Origin: Candidatus Peribacter sp. UBA2144
GTDB lineage: Bacteria > Patescibacteriota > Gracilibacteria > Peribacterales > Peribacteraceae
Assembly (NCBI GenBank): GCA_002328295.1
Contig: DCXE01000035.1
Location: forward strand, 1 to 8,275
Reading direction: 5' to 3'
Length of the DNA: 8,275 nucleotides
Shown here: in pieces, positions 1-5,843 of the stretch
How positions within the stretch are numbered: position 1 is the first letter of the stretch
How the letters are laid out: every line of letters starts with the position of its first letter
The notes under the pieces: generated by a model
Seen by the model: the letters and a program-made list of their open reading frames with translations, nothing else
Told to the model about the DNA's origin: nothing
Databases searched by the model: none
Position numbers and translations under genes: made by a program

Positions 1-110
1 CTGGCCTGCCAGCCGTAGCCATAGCGTCGCTGTACTAGAAACGCCATCCTGCGCGCTTCGCGACTTCGGATGGCAGTCTTCGCTATGCGAAGGCTGGGGG
101 GCGGGTGTAT
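1..110. repeat. Nested palindromic repeat element, cut by window edge
   Basis: This non-coding stretch is a nest of inverted repeats: CTGGC/GCCAG (1-5/8-12), GCCATCC/GGATGGC (43-49/68-74, with a CGCG/CGCG hairpin inside), CTTCGC/GCGAAG around TAT (78-83/87-92), and CCAGCC/GGCTGG (9-14/92-97) closing the whole. It is richer in G+C than the neighbouring genes. The CATCC...GGATG stem and internal GC-rich loop resemble the repeat inside the carbamoyltransferase gene at 2513-2579, so both may belong to one family of mobile palindromic repeats. The left end is not visible. A role as a terminator for the minus-strand genes is possible, but there is no clear T-tract. Confidence 0.6.
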
Positions 111-114
111 CTTT

Positions 115-140
115 AGGTGTGATTTTGAGGTGTGATTTTG
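115..140. repeat. Perfect 13-bp tandem duplication
   Basis: AGGTGTGATTTTG occurs twice in direct succession (115-127 and 128-140), just downstream of the stop codon of the SGNH hydrolase gene at 148. It looks like a recent slippage duplication; no function is visible. Confidence 0.7.
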
Positions 141-147
141 ACTGGGT

Positions 148-1140
148 TTATTGAATCTTATCTGCAATAACCCCCGCTGCCTTCTCCAGCGACTCCGGAT
201 TTGGATGAACAGTATCCCACGGCAAAGTCGGGACTTTATTTTCAAACGTATCGTACAAATCAATAACCTGGAACTCATAAGCCTCTGCAATCTTCTTGAG
301 TCTTGGTCGCGCAAATTCATGCAATTCCTGATCTGGCCAGATAACAAAGTATTTGCGATCAAGCGGAACCAGTTTGCTGAATTGTTCAAGTTGGATCGAG
401 TACTGCGTCAGTATGTTTTGCTCAACAGAATCTTGATCAGGATTTTCGATTGAGCTTTTCTGCTCGGCTTTCTTCCTTTTCTTCCCAGCTCTTAGATCAT
501 AAGTCTTTTTGAATGCTTTATAAAATGTGCTATGGTCAGCAAGCCAACATTTGCCCGGCAAGTAATTCATAATTCCTGTTGTAATTGGTCTGCAAGTTTC
601 CTGTGATGGATCCCAACCTTTTGGTCGCAGTATTCCTTTGTCATCCAGGAAGCCCGCAGTTCCGCCAAGGTCATTAAAGTAAAAAACTAGAACAATGATC
701 TCGGGATCAATTGGAACTATCTTTTTTCTGAGTATGCCGGTTTCTTGTTCCAGATTATATCCTGGCACTGCAGTATTAATTAAATTGTAACCGGGTAGGA
801 GATCGGCCATGTAAGCAGTCAAAGTCTGATCATCATTCACTCCATATCCGAATGTTATCGAGTCTCCGAAGACTGCAACTGTCGGAGTGTCTTCAATTAG
901 TTCCGGACTTCTGAACCCCAAACTGTTTGTGGAGATTTTTGCTTTGTAGGCTTTCTCTTTCTTTAGATTGGATTTAAGTTCGTAGCTTATCTCTGGATGC
1001 TCGTTGGTTTGGAAGATCTTTGGGGGATTGGGGGAAGTTCGTTGTAATCCTGTGATTCTTAAGCCCAATTCAGCAATCAGAAAGAAAACGAGGATTGAAC
1101 CTATCAGGAGCGAGCCGTTGGATATCCAGGTATTTCTCAT
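148..1140 (-). CDS. Membrane-anchored SGNH/GDSL hydrolase family protein
   Basis: A 330-residue protein with one N-terminal membrane segment (about residues 9-26), which should place the catalytic domain outside the cytoplasm. The SGNH signatures are in order: GDSITFGYG at 92-100 (nucleophile Ser94), the block II Gly in NTAVPGYN (Gly127), the block III Asn in FND (Asn156, with Phe where Gly is usual), and a C-terminal DxxH pair (Asp309, His312). The family includes esterases and O-acetyl transferases or deacetylases acting on glycans and lipids; the substrate cannot be read from sequence. It is the last gene of the minus-strand carbamoyltransferase cassette, 110 bp after the carbamoyltransferase stop, and has its own candidate promoter ending 6 nt before the ATG. 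No Shine-Dalgarno is seen. A Lys/Arg-rich stretch (about 217-228) probably forms a loop. Confidence 0.88.
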   Translation of the reverse strand: MRNTWISNGSLLIGSILVFFLIAELGLRITGLQRTSPNPPKIFQTNEHPEISYELKSNLKKEKAYKAKISTNSLGFRSPELIEDTPTVAVFGDSITFGYGVNDDQTLTAYMADLLPGYNLINTAVPGYNLEQETGILRKKIVPIDPEIIVLVFYFNDLGGTAGFLDDKGILRPKGWDPSQETCRPITTGIMNYLPGKCWLADHSTFYKAFKKTYDLRAGKKRKKAEQKSSIENPDQDSVEQNILTQYSIQLEQFSKLVPLDRKYFVIWPDQELHEFARPRLKKIAEAYEFQVIDLYDTFENKVPTLPWDTVHPNPESLEKAAGVIADKIQ

Positions 1141-1146
1141 ATGGGC

Positions 1147-1174
1147 ATTAAAGGTAATCGTGGAAAGGATACAA
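1147..1174 (-). promoter_or_regulatory. Candidate promoter for the terminal SGNH gene (leaderless)
   Basis: On the minus strand, TTGTAT (1174-1169), a 16-nt spacer and TTTAAT (1152-1147) form a sigma-70-like promoter. The -10 box ends 6 nt before the ATG at 1140, so transcription would begin at or next to the start codon. The promoter is seen by eye only, but its position matches that of other genes in the window. Confidence 0.45.
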
Positions 1175-1180
1175 CATTAG

Positions 1181-1244
1181 GATATAAAGGATATAAATGA
1201 TTTAAAGGATTTTCATCCTTTATATCCTTTAACTCCTTTATATC
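1181..1244. repeat. Long hairpin of 9-bp units after carbamoyltransferase gene
   Basis: Two 30-nt arms (1181-1210 and 1215-1244) are complementary at 26 of 30 positions around a 4-nt loop. The arms are made of degenerate 9-bp units of the type AGGATATAA. The structure starts 6 nt beyond the carbamoyltransferase stop codon on the minus strand. It is A+T-rich and lacks a T-tract, so it is not a classical intrinsic terminator, but it could mark or protect an mRNA 3' end. Confidence 0.8.
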
Positions 1245-1250
1245 ATTTTA

Positions 1251-3077
1251 TTAGTCCAAATCAAACTTCTCCAAGTAGTCCTTCTTATTAAGTACTCTGT
1301 CTTCAGGCATTTCAATCTTACTTAGCAGGAAATTGCCAAGAACAAGATAATCCATGTGTGTGTTTAAGAAACAATTAATTGCATCTTCAGGGCTTCTGAC
1401 AATTGGTTCACTTCTCACATTAAATGATGTGTTTATAATTACTCCGCATCCGGTTTTCTTATCAAAAGCTTTTATTAAATCATAATACTTAGCATTCTGG
1501 TCGCGATTGATGCTTTGTATTCTTGCGGAGCCATCCACATGAGTAACAGCGGGAATTTCTTCTCGCTTTGCAGGATGAACATCAGCAACAAGAAGCATGT
1601 AAGGAGTCGGACAGTCCAGATCAAAGTAGTCAGACACTCTTTCTTCCAGCACAGTTGGTGCAAAAGGACGGAATGATTCGCGGAATTTAATTTTCAGGTT
1701 AACTTTTTGCCAGTTATCCATATTTCTTGCGTCGGCAATGATAGATCTGTTGCCGAGTGCGCGAGGACCGTACTCCATTCTTCCTTGGAACCAACCAATT
1801 ACGTTATCTCCCTGCATCAGAGTTGAAACGCGATCAATAAGTCCGTCGCCTGACATCTTAACGAATGGCAATCCTTCTTTATTTAAAGTTTTTTCAATTT
1901 CCTCATCAGAATACTCATCTCCAAAGTATGCGTGATCCATTCGGGGAAGTTTAGATCCGTTAAACTTCTTGTACCATATAGCAAGTGCAACACCCAGAGC
2001 TCCTCCTGCATCACCTGATGCGGGTTGTATATAAACTTCTTTAAAAAGACCGCTTCTGAGGATCTTCCCGTTAGCTACGCAGTTGAGTGACACACCACCC
2101 GCCAGGCAAAGATTATCCGAACCAGCTAAATTCTTGGCATGTTTAACAATTTTCATCATAACCTCCTCAGTCAGATCTTGCAGAGAACGGGCAATATCCT
2201 TGTGGAATTGCTCAAGCTCCGATTCCGGCTTCCTTCGTGGCCGGCCAAGCAGAGATTCAAGCTTCCTTCCGGTCATTCTAAGGCCATGCTCAAATGTGAA
2301 GTACTTCATATTGAGCGCGAAGCTTCCATCTTCTTTTACATCGATTAGCTCCCGCATCTTTTCCAAATACTTAGGCTCACCATAAGGGGCAAGGCCCATC
2401 ACTTTATACTCAGCGGAGTTAACTTTGAAGCCGAGGTAGTAAGTTATTGCGGAGTATAGGAGACCGAGTGAATGGGGATAGTGGATTTCTTTAAGAATAG
2501 TTACAGGAGAGGTGTCATCCTGAGCTCTGTCGAAGGATGACGCCGCATGACATGGTTCGACAGAGCTCACCATGACATGCTTACCCTTCCCAATAGTAGC
2601 CGTCGCCCATTCGCCAACGCCATCAACTGTTACTATTGTTGCATCATCAAACCCGGAGACACCGAAACTTGAGTACGCATGTGACTCGTGATGGGGGATA
2701 AAGAAGATATCGCCTTTGTAATTAAGCTCTTTTTTGATGTTGTGAGGTATCCAGAGCTTTTTAATCATCCAATCCTGCATTGCATACTGATACTGCATGA
2801 AGCCGAGTGGCCAGACTTTGAAAAGCGTCTTTAAAATCCTATCGAAAAACTTAGTGAAAGGTTTTTCATAGAATCCTACCGCACTTAAACTCTCAGAAGT
2901 AATTCCTGCAAAACTCAGAGCCTCATTAATTGCGTTATTTGGAAAAGAATCGTCTTGTTTCTTTCTTGTGTAACGTTCTTCCTGCGCCGCGAAGATTATT
3001 TCTCCATCCTTGATCAGCACGCAAGCTGAGTCGTGGTAATAGCAACTAATGCCGAGGATGTAGATTGGCTTATCCAT
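1251..3077 (-). CDS. Carbamoyltransferase, NodU/CmcH/TobZ (SxtI-like) family
   Basis: A 608-residue enzyme expected to move a carbamoyl group from carbamoyl phosphate, through carbamoyl-adenylate, to a hydroxyl of a sugar, lipid or small molecule. The N-terminal TsaD/Kae1-like domain shows YILGISCYYHDSA near the start, the metal-binding HHESH (129-133), VDGVGE (151-156) and EYKVMGLAPYG (223-233). The C-terminal half shows AGGVSLNCVANGK (326-338), GDAGGALG (355-362), GRMEYGPRALGNRS (432-445), RPFAP and NTSFNVRSEPIV (549-560). Length is normal for the family. I chose the ATG at 3077 because it follows the SxtJ stop codon by 1 nt, suggesting translational coupling, and puts YILGIS where homologues begin; an ATG at 3104 would add 9 residues and overlap SxtJ. 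Residues about 167-189 are an in-frame palindromic repeat insertion in a loop; the catalytic motifs are intact, so the enzyme is probably active. Confidence 0.95.
   Translation of the reverse strand: MDKPIYILGISCYYHDSACVLIKDGEIIFAAQEERYTRKKQDDSFPNNAINEALSFAGITSESLSAVGFYEKPFTKFFDRILKTLFKVWPLGFMQYQYAMQDWMIKKLWIPHNIKKELNYKGDIFFIPHHESHAYSSFGVSGFDDATIVTVDGVGEWATATIGKGKHVMVSSVEPCHAASSFDRAQDDTSPVTILKEIHYPHSLGLLYSAITYYLGFKVNSAEYKVMGLAPYGEPKYLEKMRELIDVKEDGSFALNMKYFTFEHGLRMTGRKLESLLGRPRRKPESELEQFHKDIARSLQDLTEEVMMKIVKHAKNLAGSDNLCLAGGVSLNCVANGKILRSGLFKEVYIQPASGDAGGALGVALAIWYKKFNGSKLPRMDHAYFGDEYSDEEIEKTLNKEGLPFVKMSGDGLIDRVSTLMQGDNVIGWFQGRMEYGPRALGNRSIIADARNMDNWQKVNLKIKFRESFRPFAPTVLEERVSDYFDLDCPTPYMLLVADVHPAKREEIPAVTHVDGSARIQSINRDQNAKYYDLIKAFDKKTGCGVIINTSFNVRSEPIVRSPEDAINCFLNTHMDYLVLGNFLLSKIEMPEDRVLNKKDYLEKFDLD
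2513..2579. repeat. Palindromic repeat inserted in-frame in carbamoyltransferase
   Basis: This double-hairpin element consists of two half-elements in inverted orientation. The left one folds as GTCATCCT/AGGATGAC (2514-2521/2534-2541) and the right one as ATGACATGG/CCATGACAT (2547-2555/2570-2578, one mismatch). Their central 14 bases are perfect inverted copies (2521-2534/2556-2569). On the coding strand it is read without a stop and gives a peptide containing SSFDRAQDD, about 23 residues absent from the normal family pattern at this point, where a GKG turn runs directly into the strand leading to HYPHSLG. The outline matches the widespread repeat type TCATCC...GGATGA, and is comparable in behaviour to Rickettsia palindromic elements that insert in-frame in genes. 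Confidence 0.85.
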
Positions 3078-3078
3078 A

Positions 3079-3306
3079 TTAAAACTGATATTGCATTCCG
3101 GCATCTTTCGGCGGATCGATCCAGTAAGTTGAGACAGGTTTCTTGAAAAGATTTTTTAGATTCCAAATTTTTAGCCCGAGTCCGTATATGCTGAAACACA
3201 CAAGCCAAAATAAGCTCAGGATTATAAAACTCATCACTTTGCCAAGCACGTGACTAAACGAGCACCAGGCTTTCCAGAAAGGCTGTAGAGGCTTAGGCAT
3301 GTGCAT
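3079..3306 (-). CDS. Short SxtJ-like membrane protein
   Basis: A 75-residue protein with one strong membrane segment (about 24-48) preceded by a Trp-rich amphipathic stretch and followed by a basic, SYW-like motif (STYWID, 59-64) and a QF terminus. That order (W..F..VLG, hydrophobic helix, basic linker, S-YW, terminal QF) is the C-terminal half of SxtJ-family proteins, small membrane partners encoded next to carbamoyltransferases. Family members as I recall them are about 130 residues with extra N-terminal helices. Here an in-frame TAA two codons before the ATG rules out a longer version, so this is a short or N-terminally truncated form. A second ATG at 3300 is possible. A TACAAT box lies 6 nt before the ATG at 3306. 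It is coupled to the carbamoyltransferase start 1 nt after its stop, so it is probably a membrane tether or accessory for that enzyme. Confidence 0.75.
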   Translation of the reverse strand: MHMPKPLQPFWKAWCSFSHVLGKVMSFIILSLFWLVCFSIYGLGLKIWNLKNLFKKPVSTYWIDPPKDAGMQYQF

Positions 3307-3312
3307 ATGTTA

Positions 3313-3318
3313 ATTGTA
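3313..3318 (-). promoter_or_regulatory. Candidate -10 box for the sxtJ-like gene (leaderless)
   Basis: TACAAT on the minus strand, 5 of 6 matches to TATAAT, ends 6 nt before the ATG at 3306. No good -35 box is visible at 17 nt, and no Shine-Dalgarno precedes the ATG. It fits the leaderless arrangement seen at other genes here. Confidence 0.35.
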
Positions 3319-3334
3319 AGCTATGTGCGTATCG

Positions 3335-3401
3335 AAGGATATAAAAGAGATAAAAGATTTAAAGGATTCTCATTTATATCTTTTATATCCTTTATATCTT
3401 T
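3335..3401. repeat. Long hairpin of 9-bp units after the DUF5989 gene
   Basis: The arms 3335-3363 and 3373-3401 are complementary at 25 of 29 positions around a 9-nt loop. They are built of units such as GGATATAAA and AGATATAAA. The right arm overlaps the first two bases (plus-strand view) of the DUF5989 stop codon at 3400-3402. It is similar in sequence and position to the hairpin at 1181-1244, so the two spacers share a repeat family. Confidence 0.8.
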
Positions 3402-3558
3402 AAAACACAGTATAAATAAAGGGCGCTAACGGCGATCCCTGGGCAAACACAAGTATCAGTCCCAAAAGTGCAATCATTACTACAATGGGCAAAAGCCACC
3501 ACTTTTTGCGTATTCTCATGAAATGCCATAATTCTGAGAAGATCGAGAGTTTGCTCAT
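3400..3558 (-). CDS. DUF5989 family small membrane protein (SxtK-like)
   Basis: A 52-residue protein. It begins with an amphipathic stretch (SIFSELWHFMRIRKKWW, residues 4-20), then has one membrane helix (about 21-40) and ends in GSPLAPFIYTVF. The pattern ELW.FM..RKKWWL-LP, hydrophobic helix, QGS..APFIYT.F at the C-terminus is the DUF5989 signature, and the length is that of the family. Members sit beside carbamoyltransferases and SxtJ proteins, and the position recalls sxtK of saxitoxin clusters; the molecular role is unknown. A likely job is to recruit or position the carbamoyltransferase at the membrane, but this is inference. No Shine-Dalgarno is seen. TACAAT lies 7 nt before the ATG. It is separated from the upstream SGNH gene by a 129-bp repeat-filled spacer. 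Confidence 0.9.
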   Translation of the reverse strand: MSKLSIFSELWHFMRIRKKWWLLPIVVMIALLGLILVFAQGSPLAPFIYTVF

Positions 3559-3565
3559 TAATTAG

Positions 3566-3571
3566 ATTGTA
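3566..3571 (-). promoter_or_regulatory. Candidate -10 box for the DUF5989 gene (leaderless)
   Basis: TACAAT on the minus strand ends 7 nt before the ATG at 3558, with a weak TTTCTT at the -35 position 17 nt further upstream. There is no Shine-Dalgarno. The implied start of transcription falls at the start codon. Confidence 0.4.
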
Positions 3572-3581
3572 CATATATAAA

Positions 3582-3687
3582 GAAACAGAAGAAACAGAAG
3601 AAGCAGAAGAATCAGAAGAATCAGAGGACTTCGTTAAAATAGAATCTGAAGATTTTTCTCTTCTGTTTCTTCTGATTCCTCTGTTTC
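3582..3687. repeat. Inverted arrays of 9-bp AGAAACAGA units
   Basis: Arms 3582-3609 and 3660-3687 are complementary at 25 of 28 positions with a 50-nt loop. From 3581 five consecutive 9-bp units (AGAAACAGA twice, AGAAGCAGA, AGAATCAGA twice) can be read. The right arm ends exactly against the TAG stop codon of the SGNH gene (3688-3690). It fills almost the whole spacer before the DUF5989 promoter. An open reading frame on the plus strand through it reads only Glu/Ser-rich low complexity and is not a gene. Confidence 0.8.
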
Positions 3688-4815
3688 CTAATAAAGGATA
3701 TTGCACATTTCTTTGGCAATTAATTCTCCGGCCAGCCTGTTCCCCTCGACATTCCAATGGCCTTCACCCGAATCATCAAAGCCATGTAGATAGGTATTAT
3801 TAGTCTTAGCGTATGTGAGGAACTTAGGTGCCAAAGTAATTACAGGCACATTGATCGATTCGCCGAGTTTCCCAATACGTCTTTCGGGATAATTAAGATC
3901 AGCTTTATTTTCAGGCTTAACCTGAACACCGTTGGTCAAAGTTACAATTACAAACTTCGAATTATGAGATTTAACCTCCTCATTCATCTTTTTAATAATT
4001 TCTTCGGTTATTCTCCATGCTTCTTCCCATTCTGGTGCCGGCGGATCAGAATAAATTTCTGTATCCAAGCCGGGGTCACCTCTCTTTGCATCTTCATCTT
4101 CTTTGTTAATGCCAAGTTCTTTCATTAGTCTCTGGTTGCGCGCGGAAATTTTGATCTTATTTATCATTTGCATCGTCCTAAAGTTATTTACAATCAAGTG
4201 TGAGCCTTGATAAAGAAACTTCTGTGAGCTTTTAAACTCTTTTGTGTCTTTAAAAGATTCATCCAGCTTTAGTTCGCTTCCATCCAAAAAGAAATATGGA
4301 ATATTGTGAACATTATTAAGTGCTTTTGAGTTTTCTCTTACATCGTTTCCGGAAAGGAAAGAAAGCAGAACAATATCAGGCTGATAATCCCAGACTATGT
4401 GCTTAAGAAGCAGGTATTCCTGCGCAGTCGAGAAGCCGGACATTCCGAAGTTCAAAACTTCAATCTCCTTACCAGCACAGGTGTTCAGTTCATTCTCCAT
4501 TATGGACCAATATGCATTCTTAGCATTAACATGACGGGCCTCTGTATATGAATCTCCCAATACAGCGACTCTGATTACTCCGTCAGCTTTTTCTTTTGAA
4601 TACAATTTGTCTCTGAAACCATCGTGATTCACCTTGAAGTGCGCCTTTCCTTCGTCTTGCCAATATCCTTCCGCTTCCGGACGGAGAGAAAACCCGGTCA
4701 CAGGGTCTATTCTCATATAATAAGGGAAAGAGAACCCCACTAATCTGAGGATGATTTCGAATATTAAAACTGCAATGGTTACAGATATGATGATAAGAAG
4801 TAGCTGTTTTCTCAT
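3688..4815 (-). CDS. Membrane-anchored SGNH hydrolase-like protein
   Basis: A 375-residue protein with an N-terminal membrane segment (about 4-27) and an extracytoplasmic SGNH domain. Motifs are GDSYTE (87-92, nucleophile Ser89), NFGMSG for block II (122-127), SGNDVREN for block III (GND 156-158), and DDSGEGHWN near the end (His353 with Asp347 or Asp348 as partner). The HWN ending resembles the AlgJ/AlgX-like and related acyltransferase-linked SGNH proteins more than secreted lipases. The ATG at 4815 overlaps the TGA of the upstream protease gene as ATGA, so it is translated by coupling; an upstream start at 4875 would run into the protease gene and hide the signal anchor. Together with the carbamoyltransferase module it probably modifies or removes O-linked groups on a surface polymer. 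The substrate is unknown. Confidence 0.88.
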   Translation of the reverse strand: MRKQLLLIIISVTIAVLIFEIILRLVGFSFPYYMRIDPVTGFSLRPEAEGYWQDEGKAHFKVNHDGFRDKLYSKEKADGVIRVAVLGDSYTEARHVNAKNAYWSIMENELNTCAGKEIEVLNFGMSGFSTAQEYLLLKHIVWDYQPDIVLLSFLSGNDVRENSKALNNVHNIPYFFLDGSELKLDESFKDTKEFKSSQKFLYQGSHLIVNNFRTMQMINKIKISARNQRLMKELGINKEDEDAKRGDPGLDTEIYSDPPAPEWEEAWRITEEIIKKMNEEVKSHNSKFVIVTLTNGVQVKPENKADLNYPERRIGKLGESINVPVITLAPKFLTYAKTNNTYLHGFDDSGEGHWNVEGNRLAGELIAKEMCNILY

Positions 4816-5483
4816 AAAACTCCGGCAATAATATTCATTATTACAAGGAATGGCGTCATTATCCCAAACACCCATGTGGAAAGAATTGGAATATTAAATA
4901 CCATCCCTGCGATTATCAGTCCCAACAGAATTATCGGACCGCGTGCCATGAATTCAAAATATTCACGTTCATATCTAAGCGGAATGAAAGCGTAAAGAAC
5001 TTTTGAACCGTCCAATGGATTAATCGGCAACAGATTGAATGCCATAAGAGCTAGATTTACAAAGATGCAACGGCTTAGAACGCGCTCGAGCATTATCATT
5101 ACAGTAGAGCCTCCACCAGAGCCTCCAAGAAGTCCGATTGCAGATGTTGAGTTCCATTCAAAAAGTCCGATCATCAAAAAGAAACAAATAAACGCTGTGA
5201 TCAGATTAGCCGCAGGGCCTGCGAGAGCTACAAGTGTAGTATCGCGTTTAACATTCTTAAAATATCGCGGATCAATAGGAACAGGTTTTGCCCAACCGAA
5301 TCCAATTACAAAAAACATCAGTGTTCCTATCGGGTCCAGATGCGCGAGGGGATTGAGGCTGACACGATTATCCATCTTTGCTGTTGGATCCCCCAGTTTC
5401 AAAGCAATGTATCCGTGTGCAAACTCATGAACAGAGAGGCCGATTAAAACGGCGATGATGAAAGTAGGGTTTAGGAAAGTCAT
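4812..5483 (-). CDS. Site-2 protease-like M50 membrane metalloprotease
   Basis: A 223-residue multi-spanning protein of the short bacterial site-2 protease-like group (YwhC/FpvB-like). The zinc motif HEFAH (19-23) lies in the first helix. It is followed by RVSLNPLAHLDPIG, GWAKPVPI and ALAGPAANL, and then the third zinc ligand region NLLPINPLDG (150-159). Length is typical. Such proteases cut substrates within the membrane; the target here is not evident, and anti-sigma processing is only a possibility. I prefer the ATG at 5483, which has TAAAGT 7 nt upstream; a GTG at 5489 adds two residues. Its stop codon overlaps the next gene's start (ATGA), so it heads the minus-strand cassette, though this may reflect compact packing rather than shared function. 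Confidence 0.92.
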   Translation of the reverse strand: MTFLNPTFIIAVLIGLSVHEFAHGYIALKLGDPTAKMDNRVSLNPLAHLDPIGTLMFFVIGFGWAKPVPIDPRYFKNVKRDTTLVALAGPAANLITAFICFFLMIGLFEWNSTSAIGLLGGSGGGSTVMIMLERVLSRCIFVNLALMAFNLLPINPLDGSKVLYAFIPLRYEREYFEFMARGPIILLGLIIAGMVFNIPILSTWVFGIMTPFLVIMNIIAGVL

Positions 5484-5490
5484 TGGCACT

Positions 5491-5496
5491 ACTTTA
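5491..5496 (-). promoter_or_regulatory. Possible -10 box before the site-2 protease gene
   Basis: TAAAGT on the minus strand ends 7 nt before the ATG at 5483. No convincing -35 box or Shine-Dalgarno is seen. It is reported because the spacing repeats that of other genes in the window; read-through from the upstream gene (stop at 5533) is equally possible. Confidence 0.25.
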
Positions 5497-5532
5497 GCGC
5501 AGTATCTTACCCTTAGACAGACTCTCTTTGAT

Positions 5533-5763
5533 TTACTGAATTAAATCGTCATCTGTCTCGATAACCACTTGTCCAGGATAATGTGGTACCAAATCAGCAA
5601 GTAGTTTTTCAACCTGCGATTTTATTTCTCCGGTATCGACGCCGGGAAGAGTCGTGACTACAAGAATATCGGGTGTAAAAGTAGCGCCTTCTACTCCTTC
5701 TATAGCAAGTACTTGTCCCCCTGCCTTTTCTGCTATACAGTGAGGATCTGGTCCGCGTCTCAT
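5533..5763 (-). CDS. Small conserved-looking protein of unknown function
   Basis: A 76-residue acidic protein that I do not recognise. It starts MRRGPDPHC and reads like a compact alpha/beta fold: a strand (about QVLAIEGVEGATFTP), a second strand (PDILVVTTLPG), a helix (about 45-60, GEIKSQVEKLLADLV) and a last strand (GQVVIETDDD). There is no signal peptide or membrane segment, so it is probably cytoplasmic. The reason to accept it as a gene is its strong promoter (TATAAT 8 nt before the ATG, with TTGATT 16 nt further up), its position divergent from bL28, and the absence of any competing frame. It lies 49 bp upstream of the site-2 protease start and may be transcribed with it. Confidence 0.7.
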   Translation of the reverse strand: MRRGPDPHCIAEKAGGQVLAIEGVEGATFTPDILVVTTLPGVDTGEIKSQVEKLLADLVPHYPGQVVIETDDDLIQ

Positions 5764-5771
5764 ATAGTTGT

Positions 5772-5799
5772 ATTATAGCAGAATATGAGAAATAATCAA
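5772..5799 (-). promoter_or_regulatory. Promoter of the 76-residue protein gene (leaderless)
   Basis: On the minus strand TTGATT (5799-5794), a 16-nt spacer and a perfect TATAAT (5777-5772) precede the ATG at 5763 by 8 nt. Transcription would start at or 1-2 nt before the start codon. It is back to back with the rpmB promoter; the two -35 boxes are 15 bp apart. Confidence 0.6.
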
Positions 5800-5814
5800 A
5801 TAGCGTTAAATTTG

Positions 5815-5843
5815 TTGACGTATTCAATAACAAACCTTAGGCT
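5815..5843 (+). promoter_or_regulatory. Candidate rpmB promoter
   Basis: TTGACG (5815-5820), a 17-nt spacer and TAGGCT (5838-5843, a TANNNT match) stand before the ATG at 5854, leaving a leader of only a few nucleotides. The -35 box is good and the -10 box weak. No Shine-Dalgarno is present. Confidence 0.45.

Noticed and set aside
1181..1244. Classical Rho-independent terminator after the carbamoyltransferase
   Set aside because: The stem is almost all A/T and no T-tract follows on the transcribed strand; it is reported as a repeat hairpin instead.
2083..2385. Plus-strand frame of 100 codons inside the carbamoyltransferase gene
   Set aside because: It is antisense to a clearly conserved enzyme region, with no family features or start signal.
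1251..3306. Saxitoxin-like toxin biosynthesis
   Set aside because: Only the carbamoyltransferase, SxtJ-like and DUF5989 proteins are shared; no amidinotransferase, polyketide-type or oxygenase genes are present.
3335..3687. CRISPR array
   Set aside because: The units are 9 bp, contiguous and degenerate, with no spacers of constant length and no cas genes.
3392..3757. Minus-strand frame of 121 codons overlapping DUF5989
   Set aside because: The DUF5989 protein is read in another frame (3558-3400) with a full family signature; this frame is a shadow that also crosses the AGAAACAGA array.
3567..3803. Plus-strand reading frame of 78 codons rich in Glu and Ser
   Set aside because: It is produced by the AGAAACAGA tandem units and then runs antisense through the SGNH hydrolase gene; it has no independent support.
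5533..5763. Toxin or antitoxin gene
   Set aside because: There is no partner gene, no DNA-binding or nuclease motif and a strong solitary promoter next to rpmB; nothing supports such a role.
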